Position numbers and translations under genes: made by a program
The notes under the pieces: model-generated
Database searches by the model: none
What the model saw: the letters and a program-made list of their open reading frames with translations, nothing else
Told to the model about the DNA's origin: nothing
From: Chryseobacterium gregarium DSM 19109
Lineage (GTDB): Bacteria; Bacteroidota; Bacteroidia; Flavobacteriales; Weeksellaceae
Direction of reading: 5' to 3'
DNA: 64,000 nt
Assembly (NCBI RefSeq): GCF_000430845.1
Contig: NZ_AUMU01000016.1
Coordinates: 1-64,000 of the forward strand
In this document: piece after piece, positions 7,850-17,714 of the stretch
Layout: every line of letters begins with the position of its first letter
How positions within the stretch are numbered: the first letter of the stretch is position 1

Positions 7850-9652
7850 TTATAAACCCGGTTTTACCATCTTCCGTTCCCCGATCTGCTGGCGCCACAT
7901 CGCATAGTATAATCCTTTTAATTCCAGCAGGTTTTCATGGGATCCGGTTTCAATCACTTTGCCGCGCTCCAGGACATAAATCCGGTCGGCATGCATGATG
8001 GTGCTCAGGCGGTGCGCAATCAGTACGGTAATCTGGTTTTTTTCCTCAGAGATTTCCCTGATGGTCGAGGTGATTTCCTCTTCCGTAATGCTGTCCAGTG
8101 CGGAAGTGGCTTCATCAAAAATCAGCAGGTGCGGTTTTCTCAATAAAGCTCTGGCAATGGCGATCCTCTGTTTTTCGCCGCCGCTTAATTTTAATCCGCC
8201 TTCGCCGATCACGGTATCGATTCCTTTTTCAGCCCTTTCGATCAGCGCGGTGCTGCTGGATTTCTTTAAAGCGATCCGCAGGTCTTCTTCCGTGGCATCG
8301 GGATTGACGAACAGAAGGTTTTCTTTAATGGTGCCCGCAAAAAGCTGGGTGTCCTGCGTAACGAAGCCGATCTGGTTCCGGAGTTCATCAAAATCGAATT
8401 CATTCCCATTTACCCTGTTGTAGAAAATAGAACCTTCTTTCGGGCGGTATAAACCTACGAGTAATTTGACCAGTGTACTTTTCCCCGAACCGCTCGGGCC
8501 GACAAAAGCAATGGTTTCCCCGTTCTTTACGCCAAAGGAAATATCGCTCAGCGCTTTATAGGAAGCGGTCTGGTGCCGGAACGAAACATTTGTGAATTCC
8601 AGCTGCCCGATAGCCCCGATTGTTTTAGGCATCAGCGGTTTTTCTTCGGCAGGTTTCTTCATCAGCTTATCGAAATTGTTCAGCGAGGCCTGGGCTTCCC
8701 GGTAAGAAATAATGATGTTCCCGATTTCCTGCATCGGCCCGAAAATAAAGAATCCGTAAAACATCAGGGACAGGTACTGTCCCGGCGTGACAATATTCCT
8801 GAAGATTAAAAACAGCAGGGTAAGGGTAATCAATTGCTGCAGGAAATTCACCATGGTTCCCTGGATGAAGCTCAGCGAGCGGATGCTTTTTACTTTTTTC
8901 AGCTCCAGTCCAAGGATTTTATAGGTATTGTTGTTCAGCCGCCTGACTTCCTGTTTGGTCAGCCCGAGGCTTTTTACAATTTCGATATTCCGTAAGCTTT
9001 CCGTGGTGCTTCCGGCCAGGCCGGTGGTTTCCTTAACAATTGTTTTCTGGATATTTTTAATCCTTTTGCTTAACAGGTTCGTAATAAATGCAATGAGAAA
9101 AATTCCTACGACATATACCGGCATGATCGACCAGTGCAGGCGGATTGCATACACAGACACGAAGATGATGCTCACCAGGATCCCGAAAAATATGTTGATG
9201 AAATTGGTGATGAACTTCACGGAATCTTCCCGTACTTTGGTTAAAACAGAAAGGGTTTCGCCGCTTCGCTGGTCCTCAAATTCCTGGTAGGGCAGGGCCA
9301 TCGAATGCTGGAGCCCGTCCGTGAAAATATTGGCGCCGAATTTCTGGGTAATCACATTCACTACATAATCCTGGAAGGCTTTGGCGATGCGGCTTACCAT
9401 CGCAGTCCCGATCAGCAGTCCCAGAAAATAGAAAACACCGTGGTAGACATCGGTTCCGTACAGGTATTGGTCCAGGTTTCTGGGCAGTGTCTTCTGCTTG
9501 TCAAAAAAATTGGGATGGGTAACGAGCTGGTCTAAAATATTCCCGGTAATCGCAGGCCCGAACAGGGAAAATACCTGGTTCACCGTGGCTAAGGCCAATG
9601 ATAAGATCAGCAGCCATTTATGGGGTTTTAAATAATTTAATAATGTTTTCAT
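7850..9652 (-). CDS. ABC exporter, fused permease and ATPase
   Basis: A 600-residue half-transporter of the type IV exporter (MsbA/lipid-drug) class. Six membrane helices occupy about residues 12-320 and an ATPase domain follows: Walker A GPSGSGKST (385-393), Q-loop near TQDTQLF, signature LSGGE (489-493), Walker B LLIFDEATSALD (509-520) and the switch His in AHRLST. It would work as a homodimer exporting lipids, peptides or drugs. The substrate is unknown: no partner subunit or peptide gene is adjacent, and no regulator is close. Confidence 0.92.
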   Translation of the reverse strand: MKTLLNYLKPHKWLLILSLALATVNQVFSLFGPAITGNILDQLVTHPNFFDKQKTLPRNLDQYLYGTDVYHGVFYFLGLLIGTAMVSRIAKAFQDYVVNVITQKFGANIFTDGLQHSMALPYQEFEDQRSGETLSVLTKVREDSVKFITNFINIFFGILVSIIFVSVYAIRLHWSIMPVYVVGIFLIAFITNLLSKRIKNIQKTIVKETTGLAGSTTESLRNIEIVKSLGLTKQEVRRLNNNTYKILGLELKKVKSIRSLSFIQGTMVNFLQQLITLTLLFLIFRNIVTPGQYLSLMFYGFFIFGPMQEIGNIIISYREAQASLNNFDKLMKKPAEEKPLMPKTIGAIGQLEFTNVSFRHQTASYKALSDISFGVKNGETIAFVGPSGSGKSTLVKLLVGLYRPKEGSIFYNRVNGNEFDFDELRNQIGFVTQDTQLFAGTIKENLLFVNPDATEEDLRIALKKSSSTALIERAEKGIDTVIGEGGLKLSGGEKQRIAIARALLRKPHLLIFDEATSALDSITEEEITSTIREISEEKNQITVLIAHRLSTIMHADRIYVLERGKVIETGSHENLLELKGLYYAMWRQQIGERKMVKPGL

Positions 9653-9765
9653 TCTTCTAAAGGAGTTGCCGGCAAAATTACAGATATAAATCGGATCACA
9701 TCAGATTAATATTTTTCACTTTTATGAATAAAACAGAATGGATACAGATTATGAGCCGTATACTT

Positions 9766-10818
9766 TTATTTTGTAATCTCAATGTAGATTTCATTCATCA
9801 GGTCCCTGACCAGTTTTCCGTTCTGGTGATTGGAAAGCACGACAATGGCAACCTGGTGGTCCGGGGAATACCTGATTAGGCTGGAGTTGCCGAAAGTATC
9901 TCCGTCTTTTTCAACAAAACCATTCCCGATTTCCCAGCCAAGTCCGATTTTTTTACGAGTATCTTCATAATAGGTTTTCTCCGTAAGTTTTCTCAGGGGT
10001 ATGAAATCTTTATGCTGTAAAAAGGCTTTTAAATAGGTAAGCAGATCTACCGCATTGGAATGGAGCCCGCCTGCCGGATTTGCCTGGTTTAAGATCATGG
10101 GTTTCTGGGGTTCGCCCTGTTGGTTGTATAAACCTGCACGGTTTTTACTGTCTGTAACACTGAATAAAGTGGAATTCATGTGTAGGGGTTTCAGAATCTG
10201 ATCTTCTACCATACGCTCATAACTGATCTTCGATTTATCCGCGAGGATACTCCCTAAAAGGGCGAATGCGTAATTATTATATTGGTATTGCCTGAAAGAA
10301 GAAAGGGAATCGGTTGACTTTAAAATATCATACAGGTACTTTCTGTCGATAAACCTGAACGGGTTTGAAGGATCCCTTTTCATAAGCTCTGAGAAATACC
10401 GGTCATTGCTGAGGTTCGGTAATCCCGACTGGTGCGAGGCCAGGTCGGTAAGTAAAATTCTTTTTTTCAGCGCACAGCCAAATGGTATTTCTTTCGGCAA
10501 ATAACTGTCGATAAAATCAAATGCGTTGATCTTGCCTTTATTTATTTCCTGCGCCAATAAGAGGGCCGTAAACGTTTTGGTAGCGGAGCCGATTTCAAAA
10601 AGGGTAGCGCTGTCTGTTTTTGCCTTTCCGTCTTTCTGCAGGCTGCCGTATGTATAATAACGGGTTTTTGAACCTTCGTAAATACCGATTACGAGACCGA
10701 CACCGGGAAATTTGCTGAACTGTTTCCGGACGGCTGATTCGATAAATTTCTGATGGTTTTGGCTGAAGCAGGTAACGGAAGTGATAAAGCACAGTAAAAG
10801 AATAATATTTTTATTCAT
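9766..10818 (-). CDS. Serine hydrolase, beta-lactamase class C fold
   Basis: A 350-residue secreted enzyme with an N-terminal signal peptide (MNKNIILLLCFITSVTCFSQ). The catalytic SATK (78-81) fits the SxxK motif and YNN (about 182) the YxN motif; SNHQNG near the C-terminus stands where the KTG-like triad is expected. Such proteins include esterases, D-aminopeptidases and AmpC relatives. The variant third motif and isolation from ampR favour a peptidase or esterase role over true beta-lactamase activity. Gene is monocistronic. Confidence 0.85.
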   Translation of the reverse strand: MNKNIILLLCFITSVTCFSQNHQKFIESAVRKQFSKFPGVGLVIGIYEGSKTRYYTYGSLQKDGKAKTDSATLFEIGSATKTFTALLLAQEINKGKINAFDFIDSYLPKEIPFGCALKKRILLTDLASHQSGLPNLSNDRYFSELMKRDPSNPFRFIDRKYLYDILKSTDSLSSFRQYQYNNYAFALLGSILADKSKISYERMVEDQILKPLHMNSTLFSVTDSKNRAGLYNQQGEPQKPMILNQANPAGGLHSNAVDLLTYLKAFLQHKDFIPLRKLTEKTYYEDTRKKIGLGWEIGNGFVEKDGDTFGNSSLIRYSPDHQVAIVVLSNHQNGKLVRDLMNEIYIEITK

Positions 10819-10905
10819 AAGAATTTTGAAATATGGGTCGGGCTATCGTGAAAATTGTTACAGTCCGCGGGCATGATGACCAACTGTTTTTCTGTCAGCA
10901 ATCCA

Positions 10906-11622
10906 TTATTCTTTAACAGGTCCGGCTTCGAGTTTTTTAATCAGGTTTCCTTTGACTACCGTCAAGGCGTGGTCTTTCGCTTCCGCAAAGGAAATCCCGT
11001 ATTTCCGGCTGATATTTCTCAGGTCTTCAGGGAATTTTGACAAAACCGTGTCATAAAACGCATCCAGGAAATGCTCGGAAGGCATCCCGTAATTAATTTT
11101 CAGCTGGAAACGCCTCAGTAAAGCGGTATCTATGATTTCTGCATGGTTCGTTGCACAGAGCAGCAGGGCATTTTCGGGATAATAATCGATTAACTGCAGC
11201 AGGGTGTTGACCAGCCTCCTCATTTCTCCCACATCCTTATCATCACTGCCCCTGGCTTTCCCGATCTGGTCGAGTTCATCAAGGAAAAGGACCGAACGTT
11301 CGCGGGCGGCCTTGTCAAAGATCATCTTGATATTCTGTGAGGTTTCACCGATCCTTGAGGAAACGATATTGCTCAGGTTAAGAATGATGATACTTTTGCC
11401 CAGAGCATTCGCAATGGCCTTTGCCGTCATGGTCTTTCCGCAGCCTGAACTTCCCCGGAGCAGTATCTTATTGTTCACCGGGAGGCCGTATTCCTGCAGT
11501 TCTTTACTGTAGGTATGCTCTTTGATGAGCTGTACAAAATGTTGCTTATTCTGCGGCTCCAGAAATACATCATTAAGGGTAACTTCTTCTTTATCCTGAA
11601 TAATAAGGTTATACAGATTCAT
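10906..11622 (-). CDS. AAA-family ATPase
   Basis: A compact 238-residue AAA+ protein: Walker A GSSGCGKT (57-64), Walker B VLFLDELD (111-118), sensor 1 LLLCATNH, and an arginine-finger region DTALLRRFQ. It lacks any protease or FtsH-like membrane part, so it is closer to the free-standing AAA modules that act on a partner. No partner is recognised beside it; MepB and the serine hydrolase genes flank it in the same direction. It probably remodels or unfolds an unidentified substrate. Confidence 0.85.
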   Translation of the reverse strand: MNLYNLIIQDKEEVTLNDVFLEPQNKQHFVQLIKEHTYSKELQEYGLPVNNKILLRGSSGCGKTMTAKAIANALGKSIIILNLSNIVSSRIGETSQNIKMIFDKAARERSVLFLDELDQIGKARGSDDKDVGEMRRLVNTLLQLIDYYPENALLLCATNHAEIIDTALLRRFQLKINYGMPSEHFLDAFYDTVLSKFPEDLRNISRKYGISFAEAKDHALTVVKGNLIKKLEAGPVKE

Positions 11623-11661
11623 GGTATTTTGAAATTATACGCAAAGATAAAGCTTAAAAAT

Positions 11662-12162
11662 TCAAGTTTTTGTCTCCAGAATCGCTTTGCATTTTTCAAG
11701 ACCGTCAGAATCGGAAAGGTCAATAAAAAATTCTTTCTGCCAGATGCCCGTTTTTTCTGCCTGTTTGTTTCCGGGGGTATCCCAGGCAGCGTATACCCTG
11801 AACCCGAGTTTTCCTGTTTGTGATGAAGTCGTTAAAATTTTATGCTGAACTAAAGTATTTTTACTGAAAAAGAAAAAGCCCTGGCGGTCTGTATCTTCAG
11901 CAGCGATGATAACAAAATCAAAAGTATCATCTGATGTAAAAGGTTCTGTTTCCTTGGTGTGAGGATTCCTTTTCCATAATGTCACAAACTGCCCTGTCTT
12001 TTTAGGGGTGATTTTGGCTTTCCGGAATTTTATGCTGAATGGGCCGAGTTTGAAATTATATCCCGAATATTCCTCGCATTCTGCCTCTTTATTCAAATCG
12101 GTAACAGGCAATTCCAGCCTGTCAAAAACGGTGTGCCGGATCAATTCAAGCTCTTTTATCAT
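11662..12162 (-). CDS. mepB: MepB family protein
   Basis: A 166-residue soluble protein that matches the MepB pattern: YNFKLGPFSIKFRKAKITP, then KTGQFVTLWKRNP, GFFFFSKNTLVQHKIL, and a C-terminal GFRVYAAWDTP...QAEKTGIWQ. MepB is named from the staphylococcal mepRAB locus, but its own activity is not established; homologues are widespread as single genes. No MATE pump or MarR gene is nearby, so no drug-resistance role should be inferred. Confidence 0.8.
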   Translation of the reverse strand: MIKELELIRHTVFDRLELPVTDLNKEAECEEYSGYNFKLGPFSIKFRKAKITPKKTGQFVTLWKRNPHTKETEPFTSDDTFDFVIIAAEDTDRQGFFFFSKNTLVQHKILTTSSQTGKLGFRVYAAWDTPGNKQAEKTGIWQKEFFIDLSDSDGLEKCKAILETKT

Positions 12163-12215
12163 CAGTACCTTTTTAAATTAAGGGCAAACATAGGAATTAT
12201 TACCCTTTAAAATGC

Positions 12216-12243
12216 AAACAAAAAGCCGAACAAAAAGTTCGGC
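12216..12243 (-). terminator. Rho-independent terminator
   Basis: GCCGAAC (12225-12231) and GTTCGGC (12237-12243) form a perfect 7-bp stem. On the minus strand the stem is followed by TTTTTGTTTGC. It lies between the small membrane peptide gene and mepB and should end the peptide transcript. Confidence 0.75.
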
Positions 12244-12415
12244 GCTGTAGGCTATAATAAAAATTAAAGATTTCCTTAGTGTTGTTGCTTATGCTTTCTT
12301 ACGGATATTAATATAAGGGACTGTCCGTCTGATGAGGAATGAAAGCATAAACCGTATCATTCATTTGTGTACTCTGTCTGCTGAAAATAGTCCAGCACTG
12401 AAAATTAAATTACGG

Positions 12416-12499
12416 TTAGTTTCTTTCTTCTCTTTTTACTGTTGCGAAATAAGAAGAGAAAACTACTAAACATGTTGCAATTCCGATGTAAGTTAACAT
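12416..12499 (-). CDS. 27-residue single-helix membrane peptide
   Basis: An ATG at 12499 opens a 28-codon frame ending TAA at 12416. The product begins MLTYIGIATCLVVFSSYFA and ends TVKREERN: one hydrophobic helix (about residues 3-19) followed by a positively charged tail, as expected for a small inner-membrane protein with its C-terminus inside. The upstream DNA is AT-rich, as is usual for translation initiation in this phylum, and a good terminator follows at 12216-12243. The role is unknown; it could be a small regulator of a membrane complex. Confidence 0.6.
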   Translation of the reverse strand: MLTYIGIATCLVVFSSYFATVKREERN

Positions 12500-13243
12500 T
12501 TTATTGTATTTTTAATTATTTGATTATTTATTGTCAATTCTGTACTGCAATATTACAACTTTTAAATAATACTCCAAATGAAATAATCATGATGTTTATC
12601 AGTAGGTTAGGTGGTTTTTATTCAGGATTTCGTAGGCATTTGTTTACAATTATTTAATGTGTTTTAATTATTTATATATCGTATTTGTTATTTTATTCGC
12701 AAAATATTATTGATCTGTTAATCATTTGCGGTCTTGTATTTAGAGATTGACAAAAACAAAAATAAAATGATGGGCAGCATAAGAGTAGAGAAAGACAGAA
12801 ATAAATCACCTGATTTTGATCTGGGTTAACAAAATTTAACACTTGTTCAAAACATAGTGATATAATGAATTCAATTTTTTATTGATAATCCTGTTTTAAT
12901 GGTCTGAATGAAAGGGATGGTATTAGAATATCAGGTACATTATATCATTTTAAAAGGAAATAAGTACGGGATCATTTAATTGAAAGTTGCTGAAAGAAGG
13001 TATATGGAGGGTTCAAAATAGCCTGTTATCGTAATGGATTCCCGGTTCTTTTTCTATTCTCCAGCTTACTTTTAGTGAATTTTTACCGGTTCAGGAAGGT
13101 TATGTTTAGTTTTGAGAAAATTTCCGGATTTAGTACTGAAACCGGGTGCAATCGGTAAAGCCGGTTTTTAAATTTATTGCTTATTTTTCAGATCAGTGCA
13201 GATGACAGACCAGCATGATTCATATAATTAATTTGAGAATAGA
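12500..13243. other. AT-rich gap, no gene seen
   Basis: This stretch is strongly AT-rich. The open frame at 12442-12657 runs antisense to the small peptide gene and has no family features. No tRNA, repeat or good promoter pair was found; it presumably holds the promoter of the peptide gene on the minus strand. Confidence 0.4.
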
Positions 13244-14328
13244 TCAAATACTATACATCGGTTGTCTTGACAAAACCCATTTCCCGTTTTCGTCAACAGC
13301 TTTAATAAAGCCGCCTCCCGTACCGCTCCCGTAATTGATTCTGAACGTTTTACCGTCCTTATCTTTCTCAATTTTCCCTATACTTTCAGGAAACTTATTT
13401 AACCGGTAATCAGAATCTAAATGATATCGTTCTTTTTCAGGATAAATAAGCACCTTAACATTTCCCGGACTGATTTTTTGAAAGTAATCACAGTCTGAAA
13501 AATATCCGGTGAAAAAGTAATGGCTCCTGGAAAAATAAAAGTTTTTATAATTATGATCAATAACCCGGGAATATAAATCCGTGAATTTTGATTTTTCAGA
13601 GGCGTACAGCGGATTACGATCTGTAAAATCCGGAATTCCGTCATGATCCGTATCTGCAGAATCGGGATTTAATAAAACCAGACGTTCAAAAAGGTCATTG
13701 AACCGGTCGTGGTCACTGTCTTTTCTTACCGTATTGAGATCGATAGCGAAAAGCAGCCGGTCTTTTACGGCTTCCAGTTGAGGCCCGAAAGGGTAGCCCC
13801 AGCTTTCCCTTATTCTGATAAAGCTTCCATAGGCTGAAATTTTATGGCCTGATACAAAATTTTCAGGTTGTGGATCATTAAGATGCGTAAACTCGCTTAA
13901 TCCCAGAAAACAGGCATTCGGTATGTTATTTTTAACCTCAAGAAACCAGTATCCGAATTGGTTTTCGCCCATTCCATAGATCGAATGGCCTTTCTTCTGA
14001 ATATTGAGATAATTGAATGGTCTGCCGAAATGCTCTGAAAGGTCTTCATATATTTTATCGCGTCTTTTCTCTTTTTCCTTCCATGCATTTTCATCCAGGG
14101 CTGTATTTCGGTTATCATTGAATTCATCATCATAGCCTTTTACATGTAAGTCAATGGAAAATTGTACATGGTCAGGATTGGCTTTTAAAATTTTATCAGG
14201 GGTATCAAATTCAAAATTTTTATGAAGAGTATTTTCCTTTTTGTTGTTTTCAAAACAATTATTTTCAGCTCATTTTGTTTGCAGTAATAGAATAACAGAA
14301 CAATAAGCGGAACGTACGTTAACTTCAT
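13244..14328 (-). pseudogene. Lipoprotein with calcium-type repeats, frameshifted
   Basis: ATG at 14328 encodes a lipoprotein signal (MKLTYVPLIVLLFYYC, Cys16) and then a few residues. After KQNE the open frame shifts by one near 14265, and a continuous frame of about 330 residues runs to 13244. The mature part has two Asp-rich loops, DSDHDRFND and DTDHDGIPD, like thrombospondin type 3 calcium repeats, and a Gly-rich C-terminal segment. The downstream frame lacks a good start of its own except an internal ATG at 13972. Either a surface protein inactivated by one indel or an assembly error. Confidence 0.65.
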
Positions 14329-14343
14329 GGTTATCGGTGCTCC

Positions 14344-15078
14344 TTAATAAAGTTTCTGGTCCTTTTCACAATAAAAGCTTCTTCTTTTGCCTTTGCCGGT
14401 CTGTTTCTTAATCAGTTTTTCGCCGCATTCCGGGCATATTTTTTTGGTGTGGGCAAGCCAGTGCTGTTTCAGGACGCCATCACGTTTCCATTTCAGAAAA
14501 TCAAAGCTGTAGTTCCTGGCTTCGGCGGCGAGTTCCTTGATTTTTTTCAGAGGCATGTGCCCGACCAGGCTTTCCGGCTGGACACTGATCCTGAACAGGA
14601 CTTCATTTTTTATAATATTCCCGACCCCGGAAAAAATATCCTGGTCCATCAGGGCATCACAAACCATCATATCGGGGTTTGCCTTTAACTTCTTGGCGGC
14701 TTTTTCCGGATTCCATTCATCACTCATAATATCCGCTTCCCAATCTATGCCGGACAAGAATTCAAGGTCGACAAGTTTTACATGGCACGTATAGAAATAC
14801 ATGGCACCTTCTTTGAAAATCAATGACAGACGAAGCTGCCGGTCAGGTTTTGTCTGTTCGTCAATCTCATAAGATCCGAACATCAGCAGGTGGATCCGCA
14901 CTGCGGTATCATCAAAAACCAGATACGTCTGTTTGCCGAACGTCCTGATTTCCTTTAAAATTTTCCCTTCAAAAATATCTTTTTCGAACTTGGCGTCACC
15001 GCCGGCTTCCAGGACTTTTTTCCCTTCGAACTTCCGGAGATCTTCTTTCATTAAAAATATGGACGGACCTTCTGGCAT
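14344..15078 (-). CDS. MutM/Nei-like DNA glycosylase
   Basis: A 244-residue member of the Fpg/Nei family, which excises oxidised bases and nicks the strand. The start at 15078 is chosen because it exposes MPEGPS, placing the catalytic proline at position 2 and Glu at 3; an ATG nine codons earlier would bury it. Further marks are the H2TH segment DIFSGVGNIIKNEVLFRI and a C-terminal zinc finger CPECGEKL...RRSFYCEKDQ. The MPEGPS beginning fits the Nei side better than true MutM (usually MPELPE). Confidence 0.88.
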   Translation of the reverse strand: MPEGPSIFLMKEDLRKFEGKKVLEAGGDAKFEKDIFEGKILKEIRTFGKQTYLVFDDTAVRIHLLMFGSYEIDEQTKPDRQLRLSLIFKEGAMYFYTCHVKLVDLEFLSGIDWEADIMSDEWNPEKAAKKLKANPDMMVCDALMDQDIFSGVGNIIKNEVLFRISVQPESLVGHMPLKKIKELAAEARNYSFDFLKWKRDGVLKQHWLAHTKKICPECGEKLIKKQTGKGKRRSFYCEKDQKLY

Positions 15079-15147
15079 AGCTTTATTTTTAGGATAAAAG
15101 TTCAAATAGTATTCCGTAAAAATAAAATTTTGAAGTAATTTTGAAAA

Positions 15148-16506
15148 ATGATGAACTTAAACCGGATTTTCACCAATCAGCGTACAGGCAACAACCCCCA
15201 TACCAAGGCTTCAAGGACGGATTTTCAGAGGGATTTTGACCGAATTATTTTTTCATCGGCTTTCAGGAGACTGCAGAATAAAACCCAGGTTTTTCCGCTT
15301 CCGGGAAGCGTGTTCGTGCACAACCGCCTGACCCATTCGCTGGAAGTATCATCGGTAGGAAGGAGCCTGGGAAGCGTCATGGGGGAGCATATTCACGATC
15401 ATTTTAAAAATGATTTAACGGAAGAAGCCGGAAGCTTTTACCTGCATAACCTGGGGCACGTAATTGCAGCGGCCTGCCTGTGCCATGATGTGGGCAATCC
15501 GGCTTTCGGGCATTCCGGGGAAGATGCCATCGCCAGCTATTTTGAAAGGAATGAAAACGACCTGAAGCCTAAGTTCAATGAAAAGGAATGGGCAGACCTG
15601 GTGAATTTTGAAGGGAATGCCAACGCCATCAGGGTGCTGGCCCAGCAGCAGCAGGGAAAGGATGAAGGCGGCATCCAGCTGACCTTCTCCACACTTGCGA
15701 GCATTGCCAAATATCCTTGTGAGGCCATTGCCAAAAAGAAAGGGATCATCCACCGGAAAAAATTCGGTTTTTTCCAGAATGAAAAAGAGATCTTCCTGGA
15801 AATCGCCGAAGGAACGGGTCTGATTTCAGAAAGCGAAGAGCCGCATATTTTTAAAAGGCATCCGTTTGTATGGCTGGTAGAAGCGGCAGACGATATCTGC
15901 TACAACATCATTGATATGGAAGATGCCCACCGGCTGGGAATCGTTTCGACGGCAGACTGCAAAAACCTGTTTTTCGAACTGGTAAAGTCTGAAACGGATG
16001 ACGTGAACCGGATCGATAGGAAGCTGGCTTCGATTTCCAATGAAAACGAACAGATCTCTTATTTAAGAGCCAAGGTGATCAACGCGCTGATCAACAAATC
16101 GCTTGAGATGTACAAGCAGCATTTCGATACCATTCTTGAGGGGAATCTGGACAAAGCGCTGCTGGATCTCTATAAATCTGAAAACAGGACTTTACAGGAT
16201 ATAGAAACCTTCTCCATCGAAAAAATATACAACCATAAAGCGGTCGTGGAGATAGAAAATGCCGGCTACAACGTGATGTACGAATTGCTGGACCATTTCA
16301 TCCCGTCTATTCTAAAATCTGCCGACCACAGGAAATCTTATGATATAAAGGCTCTGAAACTTCTGCCGAAACAGTTTTTGTATGAAGAAGGCACCGATTA
16401 TCAGAAAGTCCTGGGCGTGATTGATTTTGTTTCGGGCATGACCGACAACTATGCCACGGACCTGTACCGGAAAATCAAAGGAATCGACATCGGGATGACG
16501 GTGTAG
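15148..16506 (+). CDS. dgt: dGTP triphosphohydrolase
   Basis: A 452-residue HD-domain enzyme that hydrolyses dGTP to deoxyguanosine and triphosphate. Family marks are the N-terminal FDRIIFSSAFRRLQNKTQVF, the metal ligand region NRLTHS (59-64) and CHDVGNPAFGHSGE (112-125) with the HD pair at 113-114. A TAATTTTG -7 box at 15136-15143 sits only 5 bases before the first ATG, so the transcript may have almost no leader; ATG 15151 is an alternative start. Divergent from the glycosylase gene. Confidence 0.93.
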   Translation: MMNLNRIFTNQRTGNNPHTKASRTDFQRDFDRIIFSSAFRRLQNKTQVFPLPGSVFVHNRLTHSLEVSSVGRSLGSVMGEHIHDHFKNDLTEEAGSFYLHNLGHVIAAACLCHDVGNPAFGHSGEDAIASYFERNENDLKPKFNEKEWADLVNFEGNANAIRVLAQQQQGKDEGGIQLTFSTLASIAKYPCEAIAKKKGIIHRKKFGFFQNEKEIFLEIAEGTGLISESEEPHIFKRHPFVWLVEAADDICYNIIDMEDAHRLGIVSTADCKNLFFELVKSETDDVNRIDRKLASISNENEQISYLRAKVINALINKSLEMYKQHFDTILEGNLDKALLDLYKSENRTLQDIETFSIEKIYNHKAVVEIENAGYNVMYELLDHFIPSILKSADHRKSYDIKALKLLPKQFLYEEGTDYQKVLGVIDFVSGMTDNYATDLYRKIKGIDIGMTV

Positions 16507-16578
16507 AATTATTCGTTTTTATTTGATTTTTAGCCTGTAAAACTGTATCTTATCAGCTAATTGACAAATTAAAACAAT

Positions 16579-17502
16579 ATGATTTATTTAGGTATTTTAG
16601 TCTTTTTCGGGCTGATCACATTATTTGCTTCTTTCTTTACCGTGAAGCAGGAATCTGCGGCTATTGTGGAAAGACTTGGTAAATTTCTCAAGGTCAGCCA
16701 TGCCGGCCTGCACCTGAAAATCCCGTTTCTGGACCAGATCTCCAAACGCCTGAATCTCAGGATCCAGCAGCTGGATGTGATTATTGATACGAAAACTCTG
16801 GATAACGTTTTCATTAAAATGAAGGTTTCCGTACAGTACCAGGTGATCAGGGAGAATGTAAGAGATGCATATTACCGTCTGGAAAACCCTGAAAACCAGA
16901 TCACGTCCTATGTTTTTGATGTGGTCCGTGCAGAAGTCCCGAAAACCAAACTGGATGATGTTTTTGTAAGGAAAGACGACATTGCCATTGCGGTTAAAAG
17001 TGAACTGCAGGAGGCTATGCAGAGTTACGGCTACGATATTATCAAAGCCTTGGTCACCGATATTGATCCGGATGAGCAGGTGAAACATGCCATGAACAGG
17101 ATCAATGCGGCAGAACGTGAAAAAACCGCCGCAGAATACGAATCTGAAGCACAAAGAATACGGATTGTAGCAGTAGCCAAAGCTGAAGCCGAATCCAAAA
17201 AACTCCAGGGGCAGGGGATTGCCGACCAGAGAAGGGAGATTGCCAAAGGCCTTGAAGAATCGGTAAAAATGCTGAATGCCGCGAATATCAATGCCCAGGA
17301 AGCTTCTGCACTGATCGTCGTAACGCAGCATTATGATACCCTGAATTCCATCGGGGCCAATAACAGAAGCAACCTGGTATTGCTTCCCAATTCGCCGACC
17401 GCCGCCAGTTCGATGCTGAATGACCTGTTGGTTTCCATGGCTGCTACACAGAAAATGGATGAATATAACAATGCATTGACCAACCCTCCTAAAAAGCAGT
17501 AA
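16579..17502 (+). CDS. SPFH/band 7 membrane protein
   Basis: A 307-residue stomatin-like protein (QmcA/YbbK type). One N-terminal membrane helix (residues 1-24) precedes the SPFH domain: ESAAIVERLGKF, HLKIPFLDQI, and VFIKMKVSVQYQV. A long Ala/Glu-rich coiled coil (about 175-240, with AAEREKTAAEYESEAQR) follows, used for oligomerisation into membrane microdomain rings. It is usually paired with a NfeD protein, which is not present here. A terminator follows directly. Confidence 0.9.
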   Translation: MIYLGILVFFGLITLFASFFTVKQESAAIVERLGKFLKVSHAGLHLKIPFLDQISKRLNLRIQQLDVIIDTKTLDNVFIKMKVSVQYQVIRENVRDAYYRLENPENQITSYVFDVVRAEVPKTKLDDVFVRKDDIAIAVKSELQEAMQSYGYDIIKALVTDIDPDEQVKHAMNRINAAEREKTAAEYESEAQRIRIVAVAKAEAESKKLQGQGIADQRREIAKGLEESVKMLNAANINAQEASALIVVTQHYDTLNSIGANNRSNLVLLPNSPTAASSMLNDLLVSMAATQKMDEYNNALTNPPKKQ

Positions 17503-17528
17503 TAGTCAAACTATTTTTTAAAAACAGG

Positions 17529-17557
17529 TCCCTTTCAGTTATCGGAAGGGATTTTTT
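17529..17557 (+). terminator. Rho-independent terminator
   Basis: TCCCTT pairs with AAGGGA across an 11-nt loop and is followed by TTTTTT. It lies 27 bases after the SPFH stop codon. Confidence 0.75.
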
Positions 17558-17714
17558 ATGTTCCGGCCTCACATGGATGCGGTCTGATGCCATACATCCG
17601 CTTCCGGAAGCTTACATAAATATCTTCATTCCGTTGCTCTTGTTTTTTAGCTTTTAAATACCTAATTTGACCTTGCATTTTATACCAGAGTAATACAAAA
17701 TAGTAAAATATAAT

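Noticed and set aside
9766..10818. Serine hydrolase considered as a beta-lactamase resistance gene
   Set aside because: Third motif is not KTG and the gene has no regulatory partner; resistance not supported.
10906..12162. AAA ATPase plus MepB considered as a defence system
   Set aside because: Same strand and close, but neither a nuclease nor a protease partner is present and no known pairing was recalled.
12442..12657. 71-codon open frame, plus strand
   Set aside because: Antisense to the small membrane peptide gene; AT-rich and not protein-like.
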